Below are positions 52,520 through 61,754 of a stretch of 64,000 bases of DNA, piece after piece (position 1 is the stretch's first letter; every line of letters begins with the position of its first letter). The translations under genes and the position numbers were made by a program. The notes beneath the pieces were generated by a model. That model did no database searches and was not told the DNA's origin. It was given only the letters and a program-made list of their open reading frames with translations. The DNA lies in assembly GCF_042427615.1 (NCBI RefSeq), contig NZ_JBHMEZ010000012.1, positions 186,001-250,000 of the forward strand, read 5' to 3'. The stretch comes from Formosa undariae. GTDB taxonomy: Bacteria > Bacteroidota > Bacteroidia > Flavobacteriales > Flavobacteriaceae.

Positions 52520-53707
52520 TTACATCTCGATTGTACGTACGCTTCTCACGTAATTATAGACGTAGCGCACATCGCCTTGAGGTCCGAAATACGTTGGATA
52601 TTTATTTTTATTACCGCTTTTTGGATCACTTCTTTGACATCCCGCACCATGTACATCCATAAGCTGATTTCTCATTTTCCCTTGACCTTCACCAAAGGCA
52701 ATATACACAGCACTAGAAGTTGGATTTACACCATCTAAATGCGTGGTACTGGTCCAAAAAAACGGATATTGTCCAGAGTTCCCTTCTGGGTCTTTAATTT
52801 CTGAAGTTGAAAATATAGGATTTATAGCTGGTGAATTTGTGGTTTGTGGCGATCTAGAATAATCTACTATACTTTGCAATTCTTTGGCATTTGGCAAACG
52901 CCAATCGGTATGACCAGCAAGTTCTAAATCTTCAGAATAAGCTAAAGACGTTTCCCAATCACGACCTTTACCATCATCTGCTTTTTGCCACATTAAGCCT
53001 GTTGCGTAATCACTCACGGTACCATCTCCATTATCTATAAAGTTGTTTTTTCCGTAGTCCGTGTTTCCTCTAACCATTCTAAAATACATGGTATTCTCAC
53101 TATTTTTTCGTTTATTAAATTTCGGATAGCCTTTTATACGCCCGTCAATAAAATTAACTCCGAAAATGGTTTTATCGCCGTTCATTGTCAGACCTACATA
53201 TTCCGTAGACGACCACGTTTGCGCATCTATTTCACGTTCTCCAATAGTGGTATCTCCTAATAACTGATTGAAATAATCAGTATCTATAAATAATTTCCCA
53301 GACTTAGCGCCTTTTACCTGACCAGTAAATAGCATTAGAGAATAAAGCTCTTTAATTGTTGGCACTCGCCAGTCTGAATGTCCACCCAAATTAGATTCTT
53401 GGGCTTTAGAAAAGGAAGCTTCATAAGACATTTTTTCGCCCATATCTTTCTCCCACATTAAACCTGTTATATTATCGGTAATTGTACCATCGCCATTATC
53501 TGTATACGACGGTTTATTTCCTGTATAAGTAGCATCTTGACCATAGAAATCGTCGCCACCATGCGGTGCAGAAATGACATTATCATTACTATAAAATTCA
53601 GTTACTCCAGTATCTACTATCGGATATGTTATTTGTCCTACTGCCGAATACCATACCGTAATACACATGCCTAACGTAACTAATGTATTTTTTATCCTTT
53701 TTTCCAT
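52520..53707 (-). CDS. DUF1566 (Lcl) domain secreted protein A
   Basis: 395 residues with a cleavable signal peptide (YSAVGQ) instead of a lipobox. Two DUF1566 repeats as in the downstream paralogue (DNGDGTITDNITGLMW; DNGDGTVSDYATGLMWQ; DWRVPTIKELYSL; DWRLPNAKELQSI). The end carries DVHGAGCQRSDPKSG, with a Cys where the paralogue has Ala. It follows the two-component genes and is preceded by a direct-repeat site; the pair seems to be the main output of the regulator. Confidence 0.85.
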   Translation of the reverse strand: MEKRIKNTLVTLGMCITVWYSAVGQITYPIVDTGVTEFYSNDNVISAPHGGDDFYGQDATYTGNKPSYTDNGDGTITDNITGLMWEKDMGEKMSYEASFSKAQESNLGGHSDWRVPTIKELYSLMLFTGQVKGAKSGKLFIDTDYFNQLLGDTTIGEREIDAQTWSSTEYVGLTMNGDKTIFGVNFIDGRIKGYPKFNKRKNSENTMYFRMVRGNTDYGKNNFIDNGDGTVSDYATGLMWQKADDGKGRDWETSLAYSEDLELAGHTDWRLPNAKELQSIVDYSRSPQTTNSPAINPIFSTSEIKDPEGNSGQYPFFWTSTTHLDGVNPTSSAVYIAFGEGQGKMRNQLMDVHGAGCQRSDPKSGNKNKYPTYFGPQGDVRYVYNYVRSVRTIEM

Positions 53708-53770
53708 AATTATAAACTTAAAATTTAACTTATGTAAAGGTCTACTTTTAACTATTTGAAAACGAAGAGA

Positions 53771-53802
53771 ATCAATAGAAGGCGGGTTTCATTCAACGGA
53801 AT
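53771..53802. promoter_or_regulatory. LytTR-type direct-repeat site in front of DUF1566 gene A
   Basis: ATCAATAGAA (53771) and TTCAACGGAA (53792) are spaced by exactly 21 bp, 64 bp before the start codon. Confidence 0.6.
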
Positions 53803-53952
53803 TCATGAATACAAGACTATATTATAATCGTCACCCTGAATAAGCTTCAAGGTCTCACATATAACTTAATTAGTTTACACAATAATGTGGTGCTAAAATG
53901 AATTCAGCATGACGGCATTAAGGTCTAATGAATATGTTAGTCAATTGAAATT

Positions 53953-54669
53953 TTAACTAAAAAAATTATTATTCAGGAAGGTTTTAAATGCGTCCTGATA
54001 CGTATCACTAACCACAATAAACTCTTTTGTGCTGTAAATAATTCTATTTCGCTCTACAGTCACGATATGATTTAGGTTAACTATAAAAGAACGGTGAATG
54101 CGCATAAAATGTTCTTTAGGTAAAACATCTTCTATATTTTTAAGACGAAGTAAAGTCTTAACTGGTTCGCCGTTTATTAAGTTTATAGACACATATTCTT
54201 TCTGAGCTTCAATATATTTAATGTCATTAAAATTGATTCGAATATGTTGCTGACCCGATTTTATAAACAAAAACTCGTCATTCTTTTTCACTTCGGTTAC
54301 AAACTGTCGCTCCTTAGTTATGGTTTCTGATGCTTTATTAGAAGCCATTAAAAAATCTACATATTCTATCGGTTTCAATAAATAATCTATTGCGTTTACT
54401 TTATAGCCTTCAATTGCATATTCGCTATACGCCGTGGTAAAAATAATGCGAGGCGGATGTTCTAAAGTTTTCGCTAATTCCAATCCGTTTAAATCGGCCA
54501 TATGAATATCTAGAAAGAGTAAGTCCACAGGATTTTCCTTAAGAAAATCACTAACACCTAATGCATTTGTAAATTTTCCTTTAAGTTCAAGAAAAGGCGT
54601 TTGTTCTATATAAGACACTATTTGTCTAAGTGCCAAGGGTTCGTCGTCTACAGCGATGCACGTTATCAT
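53953..54669 (-). CDS. LytTR-family response regulator
   Basis: 238 residues. Receiver domain with acidic pocket Asp8/Asp9 (VDDEP), phosphoacceptor Asp54 (FLDIHM) and Lys near residue 104 (YLLKPI). The C-terminal LytTR DNA-binding domain begins near residue 130 and has FIKSGQQHIRINFNDIKYIEA and MRIHRSFIVNLNHI. LytTR domains bind paired direct repeats one or two helical turns apart, matching the three sites found here. Its start overlaps the kinase stop by 4 bp. Confidence 0.93.
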   Translation of the reverse strand: MITCIAVDDEPLALRQIVSYIEQTPFLELKGKFTNALGVSDFLKENPVDLLFLDIHMADLNGLELAKTLEHPPRIIFTTAYSEYAIEGYKVNAIDYLLKPIEYVDFLMASNKASETITKERQFVTEVKKNDEFLFIKSGQQHIRINFNDIKYIEAQKEYVSINLINGEPVKTLLRLKNIEDVLPKEHFMRIHRSFIVNLNHIVTVERNRIIYSTKEFIVVSDTYQDAFKTFLNNNFFS

Positions 54670-55775
54670 ATCGGTATTTTTATGGTTGAATTATACACGT
54701 TTTCAATTTCGGAATATGTAAACGTAAAGTTATTATTATATAATAACTTTAAACGTTTTTCTGTATTTTGAATGCCTATTCCTGAGGATTCTGAGGTCTT
54801 AAATTTCTCGTGCACACTATTCTGAATTGTACATTCAAGTTCATTTTCATGAATTAATAGATTGATATACACAAACGATTTCTGCTCGTAGCTAATGCCA
54901 TATTTAAAGGCATTTTCTAGAATATTAGTAAATAATAAAGGTGGAATAGAAATATTAGGCGGATTTTCAGGTAGATTCAGTTGAATCTTCACATCTTCAT
55001 GAAAGCGCAATTTCATAAGTTCCACGTAACTCGCTATAAACTTAATTTCTTTGGTTAATGGTATTGGTTTATCGTTAGATTCATATAACAAATAACGCAT
55101 TAAAACAGATAATTTTGCAATGGAACTTTTCGCTTCCTTGGTATCAAAATCAATTAAAGCGTGAATATTATTAAGCGTATTCATTAAAAAATGAGGACTG
55201 ACTTGATTGCGTAAAAAGGCTAATTCGTTTTTAATACTTTCTTTCTCGACTTCTGCTTTTTGCTGTTGGCTTTCTGCCCATTTTACAGAGAGTTTCATTC
55301 CCGTATCAAAACCAACCAATAAGATAGATAACAAAATTAAATTTACATACGGCGGATACGTTCCTGCTCCTCCTTGTCGTTCTAAACCGTCCTGTGGATT
55401 CCCTGCTTTATTTGAATTTGGAAATTGAAGTCCGACGTGTTTTTGTATCTGATTTCTATTCTGAGAAGGCATGTCGTTTCTAAGAGAAATTGATCCCATT
55501 ACTGTCAGTCCAATAACAACTATTACGGAGGCTATGTATGCGATTTTCTTATTCTTAAAGAGTAGAAAAGGTGTTAAGATGAACCGATTTACACAGAAGA
55601 TAATTAATAAAGGTAAGTAATCAGTCCAAACACTAAAGATGACGTTCCAACGTACAGTATGACTATTTATCCATTGATAAAACACCGGTAAAACAAACAA
55701 TAATATCCAAAATAGAAAGATAAAAGTAGACTCAAAAAATCGAGAACCTTGTGTATTTAATACAGTTTTATTCAT
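54666..55775 (-). CDS. LytS-type sensor histidine kinase
   Basis: 369 residues. Four or five hydrophobic helices, with an unusual Gln/Asn/Gly-rich exposed segment (about residues 118-150) before the last helix. The cytosolic part carries the H-box FLRNQVSPHFLMNTLNNIHAL (split here by the conserved SPHFLMN) and an HATPase domain with PPLLFTNILENAFKYG and GIGIQNTEKRL. No extracytoplasmic sensor domain is recognised, so the ligand may be sensed in the membrane. It overlaps the regulator gene by 4 bp. Confidence 0.92.
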   Translation of the reverse strand: MNKTVLNTQGSRFFESTFIFLFWILLFVLPVFYQWINSHTVRWNVIFSVWTDYLPLLIIFCVNRFILTPFLLFKNKKIAYIASVIVVIGLTVMGSISLRNDMPSQNRNQIQKHVGLQFPNSNKAGNPQDGLERQGGAGTYPPYVNLILLSILLVGFDTGMKLSVKWAESQQQKAEVEKESIKNELAFLRNQVSPHFLMNTLNNIHALIDFDTKEAKSSIAKLSVLMRYLLYESNDKPIPLTKEIKFIASYVELMKLRFHEDVKIQLNLPENPPNISIPPLLFTNILENAFKYGISYEQKSFVYINLLIHENELECTIQNSVHEKFKTSESSGIGIQNTEKRLKLLYNNNFTFTYSEIENVYNSTIKIPI

Positions 55776-55848
55776 TTAGATACGTTTAAGCTAAAGCCAA
55801 TTGGTAATAAACCAAAGGTGCTATTTCTATTTATAGTATTCAAATATT

Positions 55849-55880
55849 ATCAATAGAAAGTGGGTTTGAATCAATGAAAA
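55849..55880. promoter_or_regulatory. LytTR-type direct-repeat site between the kinase gene and the S9 peptidase gene
   Basis: ATCAATAGAA (55849) and ATCAATGAAA (55870) form a 21-bp-period direct repeat, 74 bp before the kinase start; also 109 bp ahead of the divergent peptidase gene, so either or both may be controlled. Confidence 0.6.
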
Positions 55881-55988
55881 ATCGAAAAATACCAATTAAA
55901 ACTAAGAGTTCGCATATTTTTATGTCCGATCCCTTATCATTACTACAAATCGTTATATTTGGATTCTCACTAAACACAATCCACTTAC

Positions 55989-58367
55989 ATGCCTAAAAAA
56001 ATACTCTTAAGCTTATTATTAATAACCAGCTTTTTCGTGACTAAAGCACAAGACAATAATGCATCTGCACTTAATATAAAACAAATTATGCAAGGCGATA
56101 ATTTTATTGGTCATTTACCCTCTAATGTACACTGGGCAGAACATGGCAACACAATTTATTTTGATTGGAATCCGAATCATGCATTTAGTGATTCTCTATA
56201 TGCATTCAATACGAATACCAAAGATATTAAAAAGGTGTCTTTTGATGCCACTTTAGAATTGCCTTCCTCTCGAGGAACGTTTAACAGTAATAAATCTAAG
56301 AAAATATACAGTAAGCATGGCGATGTATTTTTAATGGATATTCCTTCAGAAAAAATCACACAAATTACCAATACACAAGCGTACGAAAGTCAACCTCATT
56401 TCACCTCCAACGAAAAACAAATCGCTTATATCCAGAATAACAATTTATATACTTGGGATATTGATTCTGGTGTAACCGAGCAAATTACCAACTTCACCTC
56501 TAAAAAGGATAAAGAAGATAAACGCAGTGAAAAGGATGAATGGTTATATCAAGATCAACTTGATCTATTTGATGTCTTAAAAACACGTAAAGCGAAGCAA
56601 GACCAACAGGACCTTTTAAATGACAAAGCAGATCTAAAAAAGCCGCTTCCTATTTACACAGACGGCAAATCTATTTCTAATTTGCAAATAAGTCCGAATG
56701 GAAAATACGTGACGTATTTAACTGTAAAAAGAAAAAAAAACAAAGGTACCATTACCCCACATTATGTAACGGAATCTGGTTATACCGAAGATCAGAATAC
56801 ACGTTCTAAAGTTGGAGACACACCAGATACTTATGAGTTACAGGTGTACGATATTGCGAACAGAAAAACGTATCCTGTAATTTTAGATAATCTGGAAGGC
56901 TTAGATTACATTCCTGAATACACAAAAGAATATCCAGATAAAGACTATATAAACGACAATAGAATTGGATATATAAGCGGTCCGATTTGGAATACAGATG
57001 GTAGCAAAGCTATTTTAAACATTAATGCAAACGATTATAAAGACCGTTGGATAGTGTTATTAAATGCTGAAGATGGAACAATTACAAATTTAAATAATCA
57101 ACATAATGAAGCTTGGATTGCAGGTCCTGGAATAGGCGGATACGGTAGTGGTGAATTGGGTTGGATGCCAGACCAGAAAAGCATTTGGTTTCAATCGGAA
57201 GCTACTGGATATTCTCATTTATATTCTTTAAACATTTCCTCTAAAAAGGCAAAAGCACTGACTTCTGGCGATTTCGAAATTTACGATCCGTTTATTTCAA
57301 ACGATAAAAAGCATTGGTATTTTACAGCCAATAAAAATCATCCTGGGGACCGTCAGTTTTACAGTATGCCAATTAATGGTGGAAAATTAAAACAACTTAC
57401 CTATATAGCTGGAGGAAACGCTGTTACACTATCTCCAGATGAAACACAAATGGCAATCCTGTACTCCTATTCTAACAAACCCACAGAATTATTTCTAAAG
57501 GCTAATCCGTTATTTAGTAAAACAGACACAAAAGCCACGCAAATTACAAACTCTACGACCGAGGACTTTAATGCTTATCCATGGCGGGCGCCAGAAATGA
57601 TTACGTTTACTGCTGCCGATGGTGCAGAAGTGCACGCCCGACTTTACAATCCGGATGCCAAGGTAAAAAACAAAGCTGCTGTTATTTTTGTACATGGTGC
57701 GGGATACCTTCAAAATGCGCATCAATGGTGGAGCGTGTACTACCGCGAATATATGTTTCATAATTTATTAGTAGATAATGGGTATACAGTTTTAGATATC
57801 GATTATCGCGGTAGCGCAGGTTACGGTAGTGCATGGCGCACAGGAATTTACCGCCATATGGGAGGAAAAGATCTGAGTGACCAAGTCGATGGTGCTGCCT
57901 ATTTAGTTAAAGAATTAGGAATTGACAAAGAGAAAGTCGGTATTTACGGTGGCTCTTATGGCGGATTTATAACATTAATGGGTATGTTTAACGAACCTGA
58001 AACTTTTGCTGCAGGAGCAGCCATTCGCTCTGTAGGAGATTGGGCCGCATACAATCATGGTTATACGGCTCGCATTTTAAATACACCTGTAACAGATAGT
58101 CTGGCTTACCGCAAAAGTTCGCCTATTTACTTTGCCGACGGATTGAAAGGTGATTTATTAATACTTCATGGGATGGTAGACGATAATGTGCATTTTCAAG
58201 ACATGGTACGTGTATCGCAGCGTCTCATTGAATTGGGTAAAACAAATTGGGAAATGGCCGTTTATCCAGTAGAGAGACATGGTTTTGTAGAACCTAGTAG
58301 TTGGACAGACGAGTATAATAGAATATTTAAATTATTTAATAAAAGTTTACTTCAAATAAAAGATTAA
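55989..58367 (+). CDS. S9 (dipeptidyl peptidase IV-like) peptidase, secreted
   Basis: 792 residues with a signal peptide (ending TKAQ). An N-terminal WD40/TolB-like propeller is followed by the S9 catalytic domain: Ser656 in YGGSYGGF, Asp731 in MVDDNVHF and His764 in ERHGFVEP. The wide propeller and triad spacing are as in DPP-IV-type S9B/C enzymes that remove dipeptides. Likely periplasmic. It is divergent from the LytS gene and shares a putative LytTR site with it. Confidence 0.9.
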   Translation: MPKKILLSLLLITSFFVTKAQDNNASALNIKQIMQGDNFIGHLPSNVHWAEHGNTIYFDWNPNHAFSDSLYAFNTNTKDIKKVSFDATLELPSSRGTFNSNKSKKIYSKHGDVFLMDIPSEKITQITNTQAYESQPHFTSNEKQIAYIQNNNLYTWDIDSGVTEQITNFTSKKDKEDKRSEKDEWLYQDQLDLFDVLKTRKAKQDQQDLLNDKADLKKPLPIYTDGKSISNLQISPNGKYVTYLTVKRKKNKGTITPHYVTESGYTEDQNTRSKVGDTPDTYELQVYDIANRKTYPVILDNLEGLDYIPEYTKEYPDKDYINDNRIGYISGPIWNTDGSKAILNINANDYKDRWIVLLNAEDGTITNLNNQHNEAWIAGPGIGGYGSGELGWMPDQKSIWFQSEATGYSHLYSLNISSKKAKALTSGDFEIYDPFISNDKKHWYFTANKNHPGDRQFYSMPINGGKLKQLTYIAGGNAVTLSPDETQMAILYSYSNKPTELFLKANPLFSKTDTKATQITNSTTEDFNAYPWRAPEMITFTAADGAEVHARLYNPDAKVKNKAAVIFVHGAGYLQNAHQWWSVYYREYMFHNLLVDNGYTVLDIDYRGSAGYGSAWRTGIYRHMGGKDLSDQVDGAAYLVKELGIDKEKVGIYGGSYGGFITLMGMFNEPETFAAGAAIRSVGDWAAYNHGYTARILNTPVTDSLAYRKSSPIYFADGLKGDLLILHGMVDDNVHFQDMVRVSQRLIELGKTNWEMAVYPVERHGFVEPSSWTDEYNRIFKLFNKSLLQIKD

Positions 58368-58603
58368 AGCGCATGCTCAACATAAAAGTAAGTGTATTTG
58401 CTAGCCTCACCTCTCAACTAAAAAAATACAATCTCGAATAATACTATATTTTATTGAGCTAAAAATGAAATGTTTTCAGTCAACCAGACTCTTATAATTC
58501 AGATACTTTAGCGTTAAGAACAAAAATAGAATACTCTATTATATATGTATTTATAAGTACATAATTATAACAGTTTTCTATCTAACACTAAAAATCAGAA
58601 TTT

Positions 58604-58753
58604 ATGAAACCGACAACATTATTAGGAATAGGTAGTGCGTTAATGAGGAGTCGAAAGGCGAAAATGGTATTTGTAGCCATACAGCTAGGCTATTTGGCAT
58701 ATACTTATATTAAAGATAAACCAGAACAAAACGTAGAAGATCTAGTACAATAA
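58604..58753 (+). CDS. 49-residue membrane peptide, unknown
   Basis: A short ORF starting MKPTTLLGIGSALMRSRKAK, with a basic N-terminal segment, one hydrophobic helix (MVFVAIQLGYLAYTYI) and an acidic C-terminus. A perfect terminator follows within about 30 bp, which supports a real transcript. Flanked by spacers of more than 180 bp. No function recognised. Confidence 0.55.
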   Translation: MKPTTLLGIGSALMRSRKAKMVFVAIQLGYLAYTYIKDKPEQNVEDLVQ

Positions 58754-58781
58754 TCGCTTCAGCAGTTTTAAACTTTATATT

Positions 58782-58820
58782 AAAAGGGTGTTATATTTTA
58801 CATATAACACCCTTATTTTT
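58782..58820 (+). terminator. terminator after the 49-residue gene
   Basis: AAGGGTGTTATAT and ATATAACACCCTT pair perfectly with a 5-nt loop, followed by a T-run. Confidence 0.92.
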
Positions 58821-58934
58821 TGAGACTACTGAAAATATTAATTAGTATTTCATGAGGTTTAACATTAATATATCGCTTTTATATAAATCTATAATTTGTA
58901 ATCGATAATAAGTATATCAGGTAAACATACATCA

Positions 58935-60020
58935 TTATTCTGAAGCAACTTCTGGACGACTACCTTTCTCTGCTTCGCCTTTTTCAATCATGTCTTCCAC
59001 TTCTTCCTCTTCTTCTTTATCAAGAGAATCTAAGTCTTCTTTAAGCACATCGTCCTTTTCACTTATATAAAAATTGCAATAAAGCGGTAAATGGTCACTA
59101 CCAACATATCTTAACGTTTTAAAATCTTGAATCACGATATGCGGGGAATGAAAGCATAAATCTATAGGAAATCGAAGTAATTTATATTTCGCATGATAGG
59201 TAGACACGAATCCGCGACCAATTCTAGGATCAATTAATTTTGATGTTTTTCGAAACAGGATTGAGGATTTTGCCCAAGCGACATTATTAAAATCACCTAG
59301 CACAATAACAGGACCTTCTGTATCTAAAATCTTTTTACCTAATGCCAGTAATTCACCATCGCGCTCTCTGGAGGTATCTTCTTCAGTAGGACTTGGTGGC
59401 GGTGGATGAATTCCAAAAAAAGTAAACCGCATATCATTCTCTAAACATATACGCGCCTCAATACTTGGTAAATCATCAGAAATAAAATGATGGAGCTTCA
59501 ATGATTTTACGGGTAATTTAGTATAAAAATGCATTCCATATGTATTCTCCAAGGCCACTTTCTTGTAGTTCGGATAGTCACTTTCAATAGCCGATAATGC
59601 ATCTTCCCACGCCTGATTAGATTCCATTGTCAATAAAATATCGGGCTTTACCTCTTTAACTAGTTGCAATAATTTATCGTACTTTTTATTAAACTGATAC
59701 ACATTAACCGATATAATCGATACAGATTGAGACGCCTTAGGTATATCACTTTTTTGTTTTTTCCCATATAGCGATGTATACGGAATCAAGACGATTAGAT
59801 TATGAATTATAACTGATACAAGTAACAGTGCTGTAATTAAAAACAAGGTGCTTTTCTCCGAAACAAGTAGTGTTCCAGCAATAAGCGTTAACAACTGAAT
59901 AATCATTAATTGTATTCTCCCAAATTCCCACACCCGAAACACCCAATGCTGATTAGGTAGTAATGGCAGTAAAGAGGTAAGAATACATATTCCTGAGAAA
60001 ATATAAAAGGCTAACATCAT
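58935..60020 (-). CDS. Endonuclease/exonuclease/phosphatase (EEP)-family membrane protein
   Basis: 361 residues. Three N-terminal membrane helices precede an EEP domain with VNVYQFN, MESNQAWED, IHPPPPSPTE, VLGDFNNVAWA and the C-terminal SDHLPLYC. The intact Asn/Asp/His set suggests phosphodiesterase or nuclease activity facing the periplasm. The last 45 residues are very acidic and low-complexity. Similar proteins are often annotated as DNase I-like family without known substrate. Confidence 0.88.
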   Translation of the reverse strand: MMLAFYIFSGICILTSLLPLLPNQHWVFRVWEFGRIQLMIIQLLTLIAGTLLVSEKSTLFLITALLLVSVIIHNLIVLIPYTSLYGKKQKSDIPKASQSVSIISVNVYQFNKKYDKLLQLVKEVKPDILLTMESNQAWEDALSAIESDYPNYKKVALENTYGMHFYTKLPVKSLKLHHFISDDLPSIEARICLENDMRFTFFGIHPPPPSPTEEDTSRERDGELLALGKKILDTEGPVIVLGDFNNVAWAKSSILFRKTSKLIDPRIGRGFVSTYHAKYKLLRFPIDLCFHSPHIVIQDFKTLRYVGSDHLPLYCNFYISEKDDVLKEDLDSLDKEEEEEVEDMIEKGEAEKGSRPEVASE

Positions 60021-60281
60021 GGATGGAGTTCGTTGTGGTTTTAATTAAAATCTAAGGCCTAAACATAAAATATACTATTCTATTATAATGTAAGGCAATC
60101 TATTCGTGACTAAATTAATAAATACAATCGGAATAATATTAAAAACAAAAGTGCAAAAATTTTTAAGGTTAACTATAATATGGATTGAGCAATCGGATAC
60201 CACTATTCGGAAGTAATTTTATCCTATAACCATGTATAAAGGAATAATTTAAAAATCCACAATACAGCAAAAACAATAAAA

Positions 60282-60938
60282 ATGGCAGAAATTAAAATAG
60301 AAAAGAAAAAGCCAATATGGCCATGGATCTTAGTCATCCTAATTATTTTGGGAATAATAATGTATGTAGTATACACGCCCACTAATGAAAACATGTATCC
60401 TGATGATACCAATACGTATAAAAACACAGATACAATTACCCCAAACCAAGAGTCCGCGTATCCTGTAACATCGGTAAACGACTCCGTGGTTAATTACGAG
60501 TCTAGTTCTACTTACTTAGTACAGTTACAAGAAAACTTAGATGATTCTACAGCAATTGGAACAGATTCTATACAAACTAGTAAGGCATTATATAATTTAG
60601 CCTACGCTACAGCGTCGAAAGCAGAAGAGTCTAACGTTTACGATTCGGAAGCTTTAAAGAATATAGAATCTCATCTAGAGAAACAATCTTCAACTGGCAC
60701 GTCTCATATGGATATGGCGGCAACTACACAATTAGATTTTAAAACCATGAGTTCGGAAATAACGACTGTTATAGAAGACATTCAAAAGAATCATGCGCCT
60801 GAACTAATAGATGAAATGTCTAAATTAAAGAAAACATCAAACGCATTAAGCTCTAGCATGCCATGGTCTAAACAACAAAAAAATATTGAAGCATATTTTA
60901 GGCAAGCCCATGATATACTTATCAATATTCAATCTTAA
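60282..60938 (+). CDS. Membrane-anchored protein of unknown function, partner of the PRC-barrel gene
   Basis: 218 residues: a lysine-rich cytoplasmic start (MAEIKIEKKKPIWPWI), one membrane helix (ILVILIILGIIMYVVYT), then a Ser/Thr/Asn-rich linker and an amphipathic helical domain (ALKNIESHLEKQ; KLKKTSNALSS). No recognised domain. It is 11 bp ahead of the PRC-barrel gene, so the two are co-translated and may form one envelope-stress-type unit. Confidence 0.65.
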   Translation: MAEIKIEKKKPIWPWILVILIILGIIMYVVYTPTNENMYPDDTNTYKNTDTITPNQESAYPVTSVNDSVVNYESSSTYLVQLQENLDDSTAIGTDSIQTSKALYNLAYATASKAEESNVYDSEALKNIESHLEKQSSTGTSHMDMAATTQLDFKTMSSEITTVIEDIQKNHAPELIDEMSKLKKTSNALSSSMPWSKQQKNIEAYFRQAHDILINIQS

Positions 60939-60949
60939 AAACACAAATT

Positions 60950-61663
60950 ATGAAAACAGACGAAAAGCACTTATACGATTTAAACGAATTATCCGATTAT
61001 AAAATCTCTGAAGGTTATGCCGATATTAGAGGTTGGGATGTTTTAGACATTGATAATCGCGTTATTGGAAAAGTAGATAATCTTTTAGTAAATAAAGACG
61101 CTCAACGCGTGGTTTATATAGATGTGGATGTAGATCAATCTATTATCGATTCTAGTCACGATCCATATAGCACTTCATCAAATAAAGACTTAAGAGAATT
61201 TATTAACAAAGATGGAGAAAATCATATTATAATTCCAATAGGATTAATAGATATAAATTCTGAAGTTAAACATGTGTATACGCATACGGTTAATCACAGA
61301 ACCTTCTCTAGTACGAAACGTTATCGTAAAGGAGAAAATATAGATAGAGCTTACGAAGTTCAAGTTTTAGATTCTTACGAACGCAATCTCGTACGTCAAA
61401 ATTTAAAAGATGAATTGATGCCTAAAAGCACAGAAATTTTAGAAGATACGACTGTCGTTGAAGAAGCTCGTATTAGAGAAATTGTTCGTGAAGAAATTAG
61501 AAATTTTCATAATATAGGAACGTCTTATTTCTCAAAAGTTAAAGAAAATGACACCGATTTAGATTCGCAAACTTTTGAAAACAATCCGTACGACGGAGAA
61601 AGTTTTTACAATAGACACGAATTTGAAAACAATCCGTTTAAGAGCAGAGGTTCTAAAAGATAA
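60950..61663 (+). CDS. PRC-barrel domain protein
   Basis: 237 residues. The PRC-barrel (about 20-110, GYADIRGWDVLDIDNRVIGK and VVYIDVDVDQSI) is followed by charged helices and a Ser/Asn-rich tail with two ENNPY/ENNPF repeats. PRC-barrel proteins bind proteins or RNA, as in the photosynthetic reaction centre H subunit and RimM; many stress-related members are known. Cytosolic. Paired with the membrane protein upstream; a strong terminator follows. Confidence 0.82.
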   Translation: MKTDEKHLYDLNELSDYKISEGYADIRGWDVLDIDNRVIGKVDNLLVNKDAQRVVYIDVDVDQSIIDSSHDPYSTSSNKDLREFINKDGENHIIIPIGLIDINSEVKHVYTHTVNHRTFSSTKRYRKGENIDRAYEVQVLDSYERNLVRQNLKDELMPKSTEILEDTTVVEEARIREIVREEIRNFHNIGTSYFSKVKENDTDLDSQTFENNPYDGESFYNRHEFENNPFKSRGSKR

Positions 61664-61680
61664 TCTTAAATATTATTACA

Positions 61681-61718
61681 AAAAAAAGCTCATTCTAAAA
61701 TTAGAATGAGCTTTTTTA
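61681..61718. terminator. bidirectional terminator between the PRC-barrel gene and the ABC export operon
   Basis: AAAAAAGCTCATTCTAA and TTAGAATGAGCTTTTTT pair perfectly around a 2-nt loop, with A and T flanks, between convergent genes. Confidence 0.92.
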
Positions 61719-61754
61719 ATATGTTTTAAATGGCTTAAAATCTATAATCAAATA

